DNA of 64,000 nt from Gautieria morchelliformis (taxonomy: Eukaryota > Basidiomycota > Agaricomycetes > Gomphales > Gomphaceae). Position 1 is the first letter of the stretch; the number at the start of each line of letters is the position of its first letter. The notes under the pieces were generated by a model. It was not told the origin of the DNA. It saw nothing but the letters and a program-made list of their open reading frames with translations, and ran no database searches. The position numbers and the translations under genes were made by a program. This document shows, in pieces, positions 17,973-29,303 of the stretch. The stretch covers positions 62,001 to 126,000 of the forward strand of contig WHVA01000101.1 of the NCBI GenBank assembly GCA_015179125.1. Reading direction: 5' to 3'.

Positions 17973-19949
17973 ATGATGCCCCCTAAAGATGGGATGGACG
18001 TTGATCCGTCAACGTCCACAACGCAGACAACGGCCCGGAGCCAGGGGGCCGCAGACATTCTCCGTGCTCCAATAGACCAGGAGCACTGGATGATCGTGGG
18101 ATGGGAGGACGCCCTCACCATCGTCCACCCGGACGATTGCGCAATGTGCGCGGACTACGCCGCACACCTAAGGGCCGTGACAGGCACCCGCAAGGTCAAA
18201 CTGTGGGACGAAGACATCGGCGACGCCGTCGATGCAGCCTGGGGATGGCTCCCAAGGGGCATCGCGCGAGAAGAGCCCCTCCGGGACATCCACGACCTTA
18301 AAAAAGAGGTCAAGGAGCTGGAACGCGCGGTCGAAGACCGCGACGACGCGCTCGCAACCGAGCGCGCCAGCATCAAGGAACTGGAGCAACAGCTGAGCGC
18401 AGCCCAGCTCCAGGTTACCCTGGCCCACGTTGCCTCAAAAAGGCCACGACATGACCCGGCCACGGACCCAGTGGCCGGGCCATCATCACATCGCGCGACG
18501 GCGCCGTTGCCGGCGCGCGCAACATCGGGGCTAGCATCCCGATTGTCGGCGCCGACCCCGACAACGACAACGACGGAAGGGCAGAGTGCGCCTTCCGACT
18601 CTGCGTACGGTGTCCCAGATGGATGGGAGTCTGACTCATCCGTCTGGAAGACGTACAACCCTGAACGGGCACAGCGGCTGGCAGAGCAGCCAAAGAAAAA
18701 GTGCAAGAAATTGCGCGGCTCCCCCCACATGGGCAATGGGCTAGCCATTGTGAAGGAAAGCGCGAGTAGCGCTTACCTAGCGGTGTCATCGTCGCACACC
18801 ATCAACGACCCCACCCTTCAGCGGCAGGTAGCACAGATCAAGGCCCAGTACATCGGGCCTGGCATGGCCCTGCCTCCGCTGGCGGGGACAGTTCACCCTC
18901 CCTACCTGGGGGAGGGAGTAATAATACCACTCGGAGACCCACCAATCTCCGAGACGGGCCTCCTACCATGGCCGGTAGGAAAGGCCCAACAGCGTCGTAC
19001 TCAATGGTACGACGTCTGCCCGCTCGACGACCCACGCTTCGTCGAACTCATAGCGCGGGCAAAAGAAACGCCGCAGCTCGCGCGTACGCGCGAGATGATC
19101 GGTGTATTCAAATGCATCGAGCACGAACAACGCGCTCGCAATCCCAAAAGGGATTGTCTCGTGATAGCGGGCGGTACCCCGCATGACATTGCGGCCATCC
19201 TGAAGGGTTGGATACACAACCCTGAAGGGATCCCATCCGCCATCCGTGACAACGCGGATGGCACCTTCAGCCTAGGCAACATGGATGTCTGGATGTGGTT
19301 GAAGGCCCTTGCGCCCCGGGTCAAAGGGGTCGCATCACCACTCAGGGCGAGGCTCCTCGACCTATTTGGCTCAACAGACCAATGGTCGAGCCTCGTCGAC
19401 GCCAGGGAAGTGCTGATGCCTCAGAGCACCACCCTGCGGCTCTCAATCACGGGCCCATTCCCTGTGGAGGGCCGAGCCAGCCCCGACATCCCACTCGCCG
19501 AGATCGCGAGATGGTTGGCCCGCCACGCGGGGGTCACTCGCGAGCGAGTGACACGCATTGAACATTATGTTCAACGCAGCATCACCGGCGCAGCATTCAG
19601 TGCCACCACCCGCAAGGGCCAACAGAAGGTCATCGAGACCAGCCATGTGAGAGCCGCGGTGCCGCGACTCCTCACTCATGCTCAGCTCGATCAAGAGCTG
19701 GCGCACTTCCGGCCCCCTCCTCAGACTGAGGACCCGGCCGTCGAGGCCATGCTCCGCGAGGACGCTGGCTTCATCGCCCAAGCGGATACCGCTGCTAGTG
19801 GTGAGGCCGACCAGCCTCACCCCATCACCACCGATGACGCGGAGGTGCCCCCGGAGGAGTCACGTGCTCCACCGGTCCCGTACGATGACGACGTCATCGT
19901 ATCGGCCTCTCTAGAGGACTCCCTCATGGATGACCTCTATGAGTCGTAG
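17973..19949 (+). CDS. Intact 658-aa extra ORF of the Gypsy element (ORF3), function unknown
   Basis: A single uninterrupted frame begins MMPPKDGMDVDPSTSTTQ, 120 bp after the pol stop, and ends 21 bp before the polypurine tract, so it occupies the position of an envelope gene. It has no signal peptide or membrane segment. Residues about 30-90 hold HPDDCAMCADYAAHLR. Residues 105-155 form a strong predicted coiled coil (LKKEVKELERAVEDRDD). Residues 165-230 are low-complexity Pro/Ser/Thr. A conserved-looking globular half follows (PPYLGEGVIIPLGDPPIS, WYDVCPLDDPRFVELIARAK, LGNMDVWMWLKALAPRVKGV). The tail is acidic. It is unrelated to gag, pol or any family I recognise. It is open although gag and pol of the same copy are broken. 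Confidence 0.85.
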   Translation: MMPPKDGMDVDPSTSTTQTTARSQGAADILRAPIDQEHWMIVGWEDALTIVHPDDCAMCADYAAHLRAVTGTRKVKLWDEDIGDAVDAAWGWLPRGIAREEPLRDIHDLKKEVKELERAVEDRDDALATERASIKELEQQLSAAQLQVTLAHVASKRPRHDPATDPVAGPSSHRATAPLPARATSGLASRLSAPTPTTTTTEGQSAPSDSAYGVPDGWESDSSVWKTYNPERAQRLAEQPKKKCKKLRGSPHMGNGLAIVKESASSAYLAVSSSHTINDPTLQRQVAQIKAQYIGPGMALPPLAGTVHPPYLGEGVIIPLGDPPISETGLLPWPVGKAQQRRTQWYDVCPLDDPRFVELIARAKETPQLARTREMIGVFKCIEHEQRARNPKRDCLVIAGGTPHDIAAILKGWIHNPEGIPSAIRDNADGTFSLGNMDVWMWLKALAPRVKGVASPLRARLLDLFGSTDQWSSLVDAREVLMPQSTTLRLSITGPFPVEGRASPDIPLAEIARWLARHAGVTRERVTRIEHYVQRSITGAAFSATTRKGQQKVIETSHVRAAVPRLLTHAQLDQELAHFRPPPQTEDPAVEAMLREDAGFIAQADTAASGEADQPHPITTDDAEVPPEESRAPPVPYDDDVIVSASLEDSLMDDLYES

Positions 19950-19970
19950 TTGACCCCTATAGTTGTCTAT

Positions 19971-19982
19971 AGAGGGGGAGGG
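19971..19982 (+). other. Polypurine tract of the Gypsy element
   Basis: AGAGGGGGAGGG lies immediately before the TG of the 3' LTR, as expected for the plus-strand primer. Just upstream a CCCCTATAG/CTATAGAGGGG inverted repeat could form a small hairpin that includes part of the tract. Confidence 0.85.
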
Positions 19983-20197
19983 TGTAAATAACCTGTGTAT
20001 CTACATGTACAATAGTTATTACATAATCCCAGTGCGCCCCTTAGGGACCCACTGTATAGTTTATGCGTGGGAACCGGCCAGCGGTCCCCATCGCATCTTA
20101 CTCTTACCTGTCACTACGTAGCATTCAGAATACCACTCATTGGTCAAGTTCTGTAGTGCCCTTGTGATACAAGGTCTTAAGATCGACATCCTTTACA
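19983..20197 (+). repeat. 3' LTR of the Gypsy element
   Basis: It aligns end to end with 12674-12886, with about 15 substitutions and small indels by eye. It starts TGTAAATAACCTGTG and ends GACATCCTTTACA. Confidence 0.9.
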
Positions 20198-20235
20198 CAC
20201 ATCTCCCGCTGTACTGTATGAGTATTTTAAAATAC

Positions 20236-20606
20236 GACAAAGTATCTCAAAATAAAGCAATCTATTCCGTCATTGTCGACCAAGGGCTGCGCCGGCGAAG
20301 CCATTGGTCGGTCGCTCCTCCAACCTTTTACAAGAGGAAAAATGAAGAGGCTGCTTTTGAATCCAAACCTCCTTTTAGTTTACTGAGATAGTCGGAATTG
20401 TTCTCAACAGATCCGACAAAGTATCTCAAAATAAAGCAATCTATTCCGACGTCCTCAACCAAGGGCCGCGCTGGCGAAGCCGGCACAGCCCTTGGTCGGT
20501 AGCTTCTCCATTAATACCTTTGACAAGACGAAAATTGAAGAGGCTTCTTTTGAATCCAAACCTCCTTTCAGGTTACTGAGGTAGTCAGAATTGTTTTCAA
20601 CAGATT
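20236..20606 (+). repeat. Two-copy tandem repeat, 179-bp period
   Basis: GACAAAGTATCTCAAAATAAAGCAATCTATTCCG and the downstream words (CCAAGGGC.GCGC, GGCGAAGCC, TTGGTCGGT, TTTTGAATCCAAACCTCC, TCAACAGAT) occur at 20236-20414 and again at 20415-20606. The second copy has a small insertion around GCCGGCACAGCCC. A shorter related piece (GACAAGGGCCTCGCCGGCGACGCC) is at 20931-20956, so the family is dispersed. Confidence 0.85.
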
Positions 20607-21232
20607 GGTTTGAGATGACTATGGATAAACTGGGGATTGGTATGGTGGTGCTCTCAACATATGGAACGGGGCACCTATTTCTAGGGACCTATTGGATTCT
20701 ATGTGTGGATGACATAGTAGAGAATTGGAATAGTGACCTCTGGAGCACTTGAGTGCTACTCTATATGATTAGAGACTGTGATTAAAGAGGAAGGAAAATA
20801 TTGTTTGGAACGTTCAGTAAAAATCCCATGACAATTACTGCTACCTTACCTAACACATTCCTGATAAATGACTGTGTAAGTACAATGTGCACTCACTTTA
20901 ATAAATAAAGACCGCCACCCTAAGGACTTCGACAAGGGCCTCGCCGGCGACGCCGGCCTCTAGTTTAATATTCCTTGGACTCTTGTTGTGTGACATAGAT
21001 TGTCGAAGTCGGAGTTCGAACCAAGAGTACAATAGCGGAAATCTTGTGGGCGTCAAGCCCATTGTACGGACGAACAACAAAAGCTCATGGTCCACATACC
21101 ACAGTATAAAAGGGGCATCGATCCTGAAGAATATGGTCTTCTTACCTTCCCCCCTCTTTTATCGACGATAGATCCGTCGTATTCGCTCCAGTAGCTCTAA
21201 CACTATTTTCTACTTACGTTGAACGCTCCGAA
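20607..21232. other. Intergenic: promoter side of the cupredoxin gene
   Basis: No coding segment was seen. It holds the short third relative of the tandem repeat near 20931 and presumably the promoter and leader of the gene that starts at 21233 (TATAAAAGG at 21105-21113 is a good TATA box). Confidence 0.5.
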
Positions 21233-22431
21233 ATGCTTTTCTCTTTGGCATCTACTGTACTTGGGCTCGTAGCTCTCACCCATGCTGTTGACCATGCCGT
21301 TGTCGTCGGTGGTCCCGGTGGGGTTATTGCGTACAACCCACCTTCTGTCGTATGTACTTCAAGTTCGATTCACAATAATTCTCTGACGTGGTGATGTAGT
21401 CTGCGGCGGTCGGCGATACCGTTACATTCACCTTCCAACAAAAAAACCACACTATTACCCAGTCTAGTTTGAAAAACCCATGCACTCCTCTAGCTGGGGG
21501 ATTTGATTCAGGCTTCCAGCCCGTTTCCGCTAATGATACATCTGGCCCTTTCCCGGCCGCGAGCATCACTATTCAGAGCCTCGCCCCAATCTGGATATAC
21601 TGCAGGCAGCAGGTCCCGAGTTCACATTGCGCAGCGGGAATGGTGTTCGCCATCAACCCTGGTCCTGGCCAGCTTGCGGCATTCCAGGCGGCCGCAACGG
21701 CGACTGGGAGCTCGACCAATGCCACTACTACTGCTGCTACATCTTCAGCTGCGCCATCATCCACAGCAGCCGCGGCATCATCCACATCAGCACCGGCCCC
21801 AAGTTCCACAGCCCCAGCTAATCACAAGGTTTTGGTAGGCGACAATGGCGCACTTAACTATAACCCGGCCAACATCACAGCGCAAGTTGGAGACACGATT
21901 ACGTTCGAATTTAGGGCTAAGAACCACACCATCAGCCAATCCTCATTTGCAGCGCCATGCCGTTTACTGGGCGCGACCTCTGGCACTGCTGGTTTCGACT
22001 CAGGCTTGTAAGCTCAATCCCGTCGAGATGCATGTTTACATTTGACTGATCCCGATGTGATTTTCTAGCACGCCTGTCGCAGCAAACAGCACTAATTTCC
22101 CGACTTACACTATCACTGTTAATGACACGAACCCCATTTGGGCATACTGTCGTCAAACTGTAAGTGTATTTCTTCTTACCAACATCTCCGCTCTAATGCC
22201 TGGAATTAGAACCCATCGTCACACTGCGGCGCGGGCATGGTTTTCTCTGCTAATGCGGTTGAGAGTAGCTCCAAGAATTTCGAGGCTTTCATGGCCCTCG
22301 CTCAGCAGCTCAACGGTACCAGTAGCAATAGTACGAGCAGCTCTCACAACAGCAACGGCGTCAGCACTCTTGCTGGGCAGAGTGCGGTCGCATTAGTTGC
22401 CCTGGCGCTGGGTGTTGTGACCGTGCTGTAG
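21233..22431 (+). CDS. Two-domain cupredoxin, serine-rich, GPI-anchored extracellular protein
   Basis: The start at 21233 gives a signal peptide (MLFSLASTVLGLVALTHAVD). Three introns are clear: 21350-21399, 22008-22068 and 22160-22209. Two homologous blue-copper-like domains follow. Domain 1 has VGDTVTFTFQQKNHTITQSS, WIYCRQQ and SSHCAAGMVFAINP. Domain 2 has VGDTITFEFRAKNHTISQSS, WAYCRQT and PSSHCGAGMVF. In each, a His (KNHT), a Cys (YCRQ) and a His plus Met (HC.AGM) sit where type-1 copper ligands or their relics are expected. A Ser/Thr/Ala-rich linker joins them. The C terminus (SNSTSSSH... then ALVALALGVVTVL) is a GPI-anchor signal. Such proteins sit on the hyphal wall and are often induced during fruiting or host contact. 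Confidence 0.88.
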
Positions 22432-22822
22432 TTACTATACGTATTCCATTCGACCTTTTTGTAGCCGCTTATCATTCCTTTTCAATCTCTTCTGGACTTT
22501 GTGCAATAGCCTAATGTAATAGCTAGATAATCCAAATAATGTATCCTTAGACGAGTTAGACGTTGGTTGGTATGCTGTCACTGTGACGGCGTGACATCAA
22601 GTTTTTTTGTCCGGTCCACAATTACAAGTGAGGTGAGTAGCTTTGTTTGTTGAACGTCTGTTGTCCAAGACGAAGCGCACTGGGCTCTGAGTCCACGATG
22701 TTATGCACTACTGCTAATGAGCGGGCCGCCTAGAAAACGGTTAACGGAGACTGAAAAACTTTTTTTCGCCTGACTTTGTGCAGCGTTCCCTAATTAAATC
22801 CTCTGTTCAAATTAGATTTCCC
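22432..22822. other. Intergenic between cupredoxin and Lcp5 genes
   Basis: It holds the 3' end of the cupredoxin gene and the promoter of the next gene, which is on the same strand. No RNA gene or repeat was recognised. Confidence 0.5.
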
Positions 22823-24028
22823 ATGGCCAGTGAAGGGAACACTGCGAGTGGCGCCTTCTCACTAGCGTTGGGTGATATGACCAAGGGCATCAGCAGCGTT
22901 CGGGAGGTTATCCAGGGCCTCGCACAAAAGTGTGTTATGCGTGTTTAATGGTCAAGGTTTGACTATATCTAAGATATTCTTATAAGATCCGATCTCGAAA
23001 CGACCGAAGGCATATCATTGCTCTCCTTGAAACACCACATGTTACTATCTTACGTTCAGGCTCTTTCCCTTTTGACTGCCCACCGTGTCCTGGGCCATTC
23101 ACTGTCCTCACGTTCGCGGCCTTCGCAGTCATTCACCATTTCAATTCGTGAAGCTCGTGGATCGGCTGCTGGTGACTTAGTTGATACTCTAGTCGAGGAT
23201 CAAATTATCATGGACAAAGTTAAACAGCTCGAGAGCAAGATGAGATATCAGATCGAGAAGCTCGTTCGGATGGCTGAAGAGGACGCAGCTAGAACAGAAG
23301 TGGATATTGTGAATGGTAATTCAATGAGTTGAAATCGCCGTGGTAACATTACTGAACAAGTGTATATAGATCCACTATCTTTCCGACCTAATCCGGAGAA
23401 TCTCGTTAACAAAGTGGACACGGAATCCGACGGCGACCCGGAGGAAGCAGCAAACCAAGATGGTCATGGGATTTATCGACCCCCGAAATTAGCACCAATG
23501 CCCTACATCGAGAAGAAGGACAAGTCGAAGAGGCGAGCTCCCGTCCCTACAGGACTAGCAACACTCGCCCATCTCGATGGATCAATCCCACATGTGGAAT
23601 CAACCTCTGGTCTCGGATCTATGCCGTCAATGACTTCATCCCGTGCACGAGAACTTGCTCGGATGAATGAATTCGAAGAAGAGAACATGTCTCGCCTTGT
23701 GATGACGAAGAAGGAGGCGCGTCGCAGGGCGAGGGATGAGGAAGACGTTGCGTTAGGCGGTACTGGTGTCTCGAGAGGGCGACGAAGAGGAGGCGGGCTT
23801 GAAGATGAGTTTGGAGACGTGCTTCGAGCGGTCGACCGAAGCGGTCCTATAGCAGGGGCCGATGATGGGTACGAGGCATTGCGGGTGAAGGGTCGAAAAC
23901 AAGACGTACTGTCTCGTTCAAGGACAAGGCCCAGAGATGATGATGACGTTGAGGGGGGAAGAGTGAGGAAAAAGAGACGATTTCAAGCGGCTGTTAAGAC
24001 CATGGCTCGCAAGCAGCGGCGTACTTAG
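22823..24028 (+). CDS. LCP5: Lcp5/neuroguidin-like Sas10/Utp3/C1D family protein
   Basis: This is a nucleolar protein of the U3 small-subunit processome, needed for 18S rRNA maturation. The start at 22823 gives MASEGNTASGAF. Introns at 22930-22986 and 23316-23369 keep the frame. The Sas10/Utp3/C1D domain covers roughly residues 35-135, with ETTEGISLLSLKHHMLLSYV, SLLTAHRVLGHSL and VKQLESKMRYQIEKLVRMAE. The C-terminal half has FRPNPENLV, GIYRPPKLAPMPY and long Arg/Lys runs ending KTMARKQRRT, as in neuroguidin and yeast Lcp5. The length (about 365 aa) fits the family. It converges with PAN2, whose stop is 185 bp away. Confidence 0.9.
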
Positions 24029-24213
24029 CCATCATTTGATGTATGTGTGTAGCATCAGTCGCAATTTCAGTCGTCGGAGGCTACGAACACTTCAATCATT
24101 GCAAATTATTTGTATTCGGGATAGCGGAGAGATTGCATGGTGTTACAGAGATGGAAACCTGCTGGGCTACATAGAGTTGGACAAGAAACGAAACGTAAAA
24201 AGAACATCTGCTA

Positions 24214-27200
24214 CTATCGATGAGATCGCCAAGACTGTTGCTGGTGAGAATGCTGTTGCTGCTGTTGGTGGTGTTGAGGAAAGCTAGACTGGAAGTGAGG
24301 GGGGTTGAAAAAATTCGGCGATGGGGTCGTAGAGGGACCTGAGGTATAGCTATTGCGCGGGAGGCCGTACTGAGACTGTAAAAAATTGAACGCATTTGAA
24401 GGATTGATTTGGGTGGTAGTGCTCGCGGACGTGAAACTAGGAGAACCAAATTGTTGGGGCGGAGGTGAGGTAGAGGGCGCTGCGCCGGGAACGGGAGGGG
24501 GTTTAAAATTCTGCGCAAGTCAAATTGAGCGGAAGAACACGCCGACTCCAGAGGATAGACACACATAACGCCGCCCCTCACGATAAAGCTCTTCGAGCTT
24601 TGCGTCAAAGATATTTTGTTCTTCAAACCCATGGTATGCCTTGTATAGCATTAGCGCGGATCGCGCATCCTCAATTGAGTCGTGCGTCTCCGTTTGGATG
24701 TTTTCTCCAAGGACGAACCATGACAGGAAACGTAATGAAAGCTTACGCTGGCGATCTTTGAGGAAGTAGAGGTCGACAGTGTCAATGACTTGCTCGGGCG
24801 GAACAAATATGTCTACATATTATATGAGTATGGAATGCCAGTAATATGAGGAATACTAACTTATAGTCCGGAAGTCCTTGGCAAGTCCATGCCCGATGAA
24901 AATGCACCCAAGGTCCACTAAAAGACGAAGCTTTTTGTATGCCACTTTCAAGGGTACAAGCGTGAATTTTGACACCTGCGGATCAAGATCTCCGACTAGA
25001 CGCCTAATTCAGGCCACCGTATCGTTAAAACATCGAGGATCTTACATCTGATCCCAGACCACTCCGTAAGGTAATCCACGATCGTCTCACTTGTGTGGAT
25101 GTGATCGTCGATAAACGGCAGACCCTGCTTCGGCCCATCACCGCGCAGCACGGAAACGCGTGCGAGTCCGAATCGTGAAGGCCTGATCATCTTCTTTGCG
25201 CCATCTGAGCGATACTCAGTCTCATCCTGGCTCGCATTGATCTAGGGTAAGATAATCCATGAAAGCGGGGGACACGCACTTGCTGCATGAGCACAAACTC
25301 AGCATCGATAGCGACCAGCGTCCCAGGAGTAGGCAGCTCTTCAAACCGGAGGTTTTCGTGCTTGATGAAGGCCTTTTCCCGGGCCCTGGAATGCATTCAT
25401 AAATCGAAGATAGTGCTTCAGAAAGCTAACTGACTGAGATATGGAAGAATCACGACTCAAGATGGCTGGATCACGTATTTCGGGCAGTCCACCGTAGGCG
25501 AGACTGTCGCGGACGTCGACCCGTTCCAAATACAGGATGGCAGGGACCTAAGCAGGATCAGTCCATGTTTGTCTAAATCTGGTAGGTTACACGGACTTTC
25601 CAAGTTCCGGGAAAACTCAATGCCTCCTCTTCGGCGACATTGCGCACCATAAAATCGTTGAAAATGTACCACGGACTGTTGATTTCTGATTGCACCTCCG
25701 TCTCCGGAACTGTTCCGAGGTCATATTCGTTGATAGACTCTTGGACCTGGAGACGCACCTTTGATAATGGCAACTAGGTGTGTCGTTTTCTCCTTCACAG
25801 CGACTACGATCGACTACGAACGTCGCCTTTAAGTTCAGTAACCACAATTTTGGAGGAAGATGTACTCACTCTCAGCTCATACACAACTGCTTCCGGGTCG
25901 TCTACGCCTTCTACAATACCACCGGGTTGACTTGTCTCAGTCCCCGGTCTGACGCTTACACGGGGCGAAAGAAAGCGGCCGTTACGTCCATCGAGCCAAT
26001 ATTGCAGATGGTCATCACTATAAACACAGGCATTGACAGCCAGGAGGGGTGGAAGGTCACGACTCGGAATGACGCGTCGTGAGTGTTGCGTCGTAAGCAG
26101 TTTGCAAGTTTGGCAGGTTGCCCGGTACGACATGTCGCGGACAAGTGCATTTCGGAGAATTGAGGCGAAGTCATTTGGTAAAGGTGTCTCGTTCGACAGA
26201 GTCTGTCCAGGTGTTGTTACAGTAATTTTTCTTGCAGATACATCACCGCTTACCTTCTTAGGATACAGCATCTCTACGACGTGTGCAAGGCCTTCCTTAT
26301 CCCTTCTAGCACCACAGTTACCACAGAGGATGGTACTCTTGGCATCGATTCCGAAGAGCTGTGTGATTGGCGCAGGGGCAGGGGCAATGTAGTCGCCGGG
26401 AGCGTTGGTCTCGGAAGTGGGAGAGACAATGCGAGGATTGTGTGGAAACGAGTTGCCTTCAGAAATGAGTTGCTCGAGCATGAAGCGGTTGAAAGTTTGG
26501 ATTTTAGAAACATAGTCGGCATCGGCAGTCTCCCGACCATAGTCAATGAGACCCATTTGCCCCGCTGGAAAGAAGGTGATGTAACTTACGTTAGCGAATA
26601 CTGCTCACAGACGTACCTTGAGGCAACGCGCTGATGGTCTTGCAGAAATTGGCAGCCTGACAATTGATTCCTCGTGCATCCTCGAGCATGCGTACCACAA
26701 AACCCAGCTCACACAGTAAGCAATGTTCGCGTTGGCAGTTCGTAGTGATATGACTCTTGGCAAGCCGACGTACGGGCACAGCATAGTGCATCGCCTGGAG
26801 TAAAGCATTCGTGTACGAGTTAAGAATATGCGTCTCGAGTCCGCTGTGTGAAGTCTTGTTGTAAAAGCTGGGTTGTTGAATTTAAGGGATCAGAGGGCTG
26901 AGGAGCACCATGTACACATACCCAAAGTCAAAGTCTTCAACACCAAATTTCGAATATTCAATCTCTACCTTGCGGTACTCCCGTGGAATATCTGAAGGAT
27001 GCAATTGGCTTGTTGGCGAATCAGGGGAGCCTGCATTTTCCACCATTGCCTGTCAGCGGCAGCATTCGGCCAAGGATGCGCACAACACTAACCCTTGACG
27101 TTTTATTACTCCTGAACCTGCCTTCTGGCTTGTTCTTACTTCCACCAAACACCATATTGCGTTTTCCCCTCAGCTCCTTGGGAAGTGACGCATATCCAAC

Positions 27201-28596
27201 GAAATCGAAGGTCTTCATGGTATTGAGGACCTGTGCAGGTATGCGGGCCGGGGGAGGGTACGGGATTACGCTGGTTTGATGCAAATCTCGAGTGTCAGTG
27301 GAAAGGAGAGGCGTCTCGTAATAGGGAAAGCCTATCGAATTGAGTGGGCTGGGTCAATACGGAATCTGTGAGCACCTAGAAACAGTGACATAACGGTAAG
27401 GATTCACGTTCTATCATCCCAGTGGATGTCAGGCAGAGGCTCTGGTGCATCAGCCCACTCAACTGGCTGTCCATCAAATCCATTGAACGGATGGTGAAGA
27501 CCATCTTCACCAGGGTTGGTACTCAGGATATGTATAACGCCATCGGCATCACCGAATGCGAGATATTCGCCTGTAGGCGACACAGCACTAGAGCTCACGT
27601 ATGCCGTGGACTCGACCTGTGGGAACGTTAGTTTAATGAATAAGTAACAGTCGACTGGAGGGAGGGCACCTGATAAAACTCGGGGGGTGCTGTGCCTTGA
27701 TTAAGGACGTCAATGACATTCACAAGGCCATGGGCAGATGCAACAATGAGTGTGGAAGGCCGACGTGGGTGCACATTGATAAATGAGGGGCCAGCCAGAA
27801 AGGGTATGGGAGTGAGAGGACGTAGCATACGCAGATCGTATATTTTGATGAACTGGTCGGTCACGGGTCGTGACTGACGAAGTCCCCATCCGATGGAATA
27901 TACAAAATTGCTGGCAGAATCAAGACCTTGCACACCACCGAGATGAGCCTTGACCGAATGCTCGCCAGCGCCATCATCCCTACGCATGCTGGTGCGAACA
28001 TCATGGGTGCGCAAGTATCCATCTGCAGACCCGGAAATGAGAAGGGAGTGAGAGAAATGAAGATGAGTAAGCTGGGCGGGAGCAGAGAGAGTACGGATGG
28101 GACTGCCGGTTGTGGTGTTGAGCATCAGCAGCTCAGAGGCTGAGGTAGCCGATATGAGGGTGTGCGAATTATTTGGATGTGATGCAAATGTCACTATCGA
28201 GGACGCAGGAGCCCTGCAGACGATCAGAGAGCGCGGCGGCGGCGGGGGGAAGGAACCCCACCTAAAATACCATTTGTTTACGCCGCCTTTGGACCAGGCA
28301 CCTAGTCCAACTCCCGATCCAGCTACTGCCCTTAGCTGGTCACCAGCTGTGACCTTCTTGACGGGAAGGTCGTCCCCAACCGGAAAAAACACGCCTTGTA
28401 TACGTGACTGGCCGTGGTATGCTGCCAGAGAACCAGCATTGTTTCCGCCCCATAGAGTGTCAGATACTGGGTCGAATGCGAGCGCAGTTATGGGAATAGG
28501 ATAAACGTCGCGTTGGTGGGTAATGGGGGCGACCCGGGTGTAGCTCATCGTCCCACTCATCGCCACCGCGCGCGCGGACTCGGAAGCGCCTGTCAC
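24214..28596 (-). CDS. PAN2: PAN2, catalytic subunit of the Pan2-Pan3 deadenylase
   Basis: PAN2 shortens mRNA poly(A) tails in the cytoplasm. From a start at 28596 (or the in-frame Met of MSYTRVAPI at 28548) the order is: WD40-type propeller ([50 protein letters not shown], to about 27400); the linker that binds Pan3; a ubiquitin-hydrolase-like domain without a catalytic Cys ([36 protein letters not shown]); and a DEDD exonuclease domain ([41 protein letters not shown]) with the D-E, D and H-D acidic residues present. A Gln/His/Pro-rich tail ends at 24214. More than ten short introns interrupt the gene. The start codon is almost back to back with that of PDCD5 on the other strand. Confidence 0.93.
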
Positions 28597-28607
28597 AAAC
28601 TCCGACC

Positions 28608-29143
28608 ATGGACGACCAACAACTCGCAGCTCTCAAACAGATGAATACGCCCGGTGCGGGAGGCGAGGGCCAGGGAGCTCAGGACGATGGAAAGAGAGAG
28701 GCAGAGGAGCAGATGCGCAGGGATCTGCTAGCGACGGTCTTAGACTCTGCTGCTCGGGAGCGACGTGAGCCCTAAAAGTCTTCCTTCGACTCGGCTTCAC
28801 GTCTGTTTTCTCTTCCCAGTGGCACGAATTGCGTTGGTGAGTCCTGCGCGGTCACGACAGATTGAAGGCATTCTGCTGCGAATGGCGCAAACCGGCCAAT
28901 TGCGAGGTCGAGTCAGCGAGGAACAGCTAATCGGTTTACTAGAGCAGGTTCGTGGTTGTTTCTGTCGTTGTCCAGATAACTGATTGTAATCTCAGGCTGA
29001 AGAGGCGCAAGGATCAAACACTGCGAAGAAAGGTGCCATCGTGGTAGGCAATATGAGCACCTTTCAGTTACTTTGCTTACTGTCACCGGCAGTATCAACG
29101 CAGGCAGGCAGATCCTGATGATGATTGGGACTTTGGCTTGTAA
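28608..29143 (+). CDS. PDCD5: PDCD5/TFAR19 family DNA-binding protein
   Basis: This is a small conserved helical protein of the archaeal/eukaryotic PDCD5 family. It is linked to apoptosis in animals and associates with chaperonins, and its fungal role is poorly known. Exons are 28608-28764, 28820-28947, 28996-29043 and 29093-29143. The N-terminal part reads MDDQQLAALKQMN, followed by an acidic/Gln stretch. The core reads LARIALVSPARSRQIEGILL, RMAQTGQLRGRVSEEQLIGL and LEQ. The C-terminal signature, YQRRQADPDDDWDFGL, is the family's (R)R(R/K)..D.D(D/W) ending. The length is about 127 aa, as in other eukaryotes. It is transcribed divergently from PAN2. Confidence 0.92.
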
Positions 29144-29303
29144 AAATCTTGTAATCATAGTTGTAACATCCAACTTTTTGAAAATTGTGTTTCGTTCAGC
29201 AATTGTGGTTTCTAAGCGAGCTCTGTTGAACGAACGGAGTTTGAATAGCAGTATTTCGCCCCTCGAATCGGACGCGCCTTTGATCCTTGTCTTCCTTACC
29301 ATC

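Larger units (their letters stand above)
12674..20197 (+). mobile_element. Ty3/Gypsy chromovirus LTR retrotransposon, defective, with an extra ORF
   Basis: Two LTRs of about 213 and 215 bp bound the element, both starting TGTAAATAACC and ending TTTACA. The order inside is gag, CCHC knuckle, protease-like segment, a short RT-leading remnant, integrase with chromodomain, an extra 658-aa ORF, polypurine tract, 3' LTR. Integrase after RT and a C-terminal chromodomain place it among chromoviruses. By eye the LTRs differ at roughly 15 positions, so the insertion is not recent. No matching 5-bp target duplication (GTTGT before, CACAT after) and no clear tRNA primer site were seen. Confidence 0.92.

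Noticed and set aside
17973..19949. Calling the extra ORF an envelope gene
   Set aside because: It has no signal peptide, no transmembrane helix and no fusion-type motif. Only its position is envelope-like.
22432..22822. Possible RNA gene between cupredoxin and Lcp5
   Set aside because: No internal promoter boxes or stable stems stood out.
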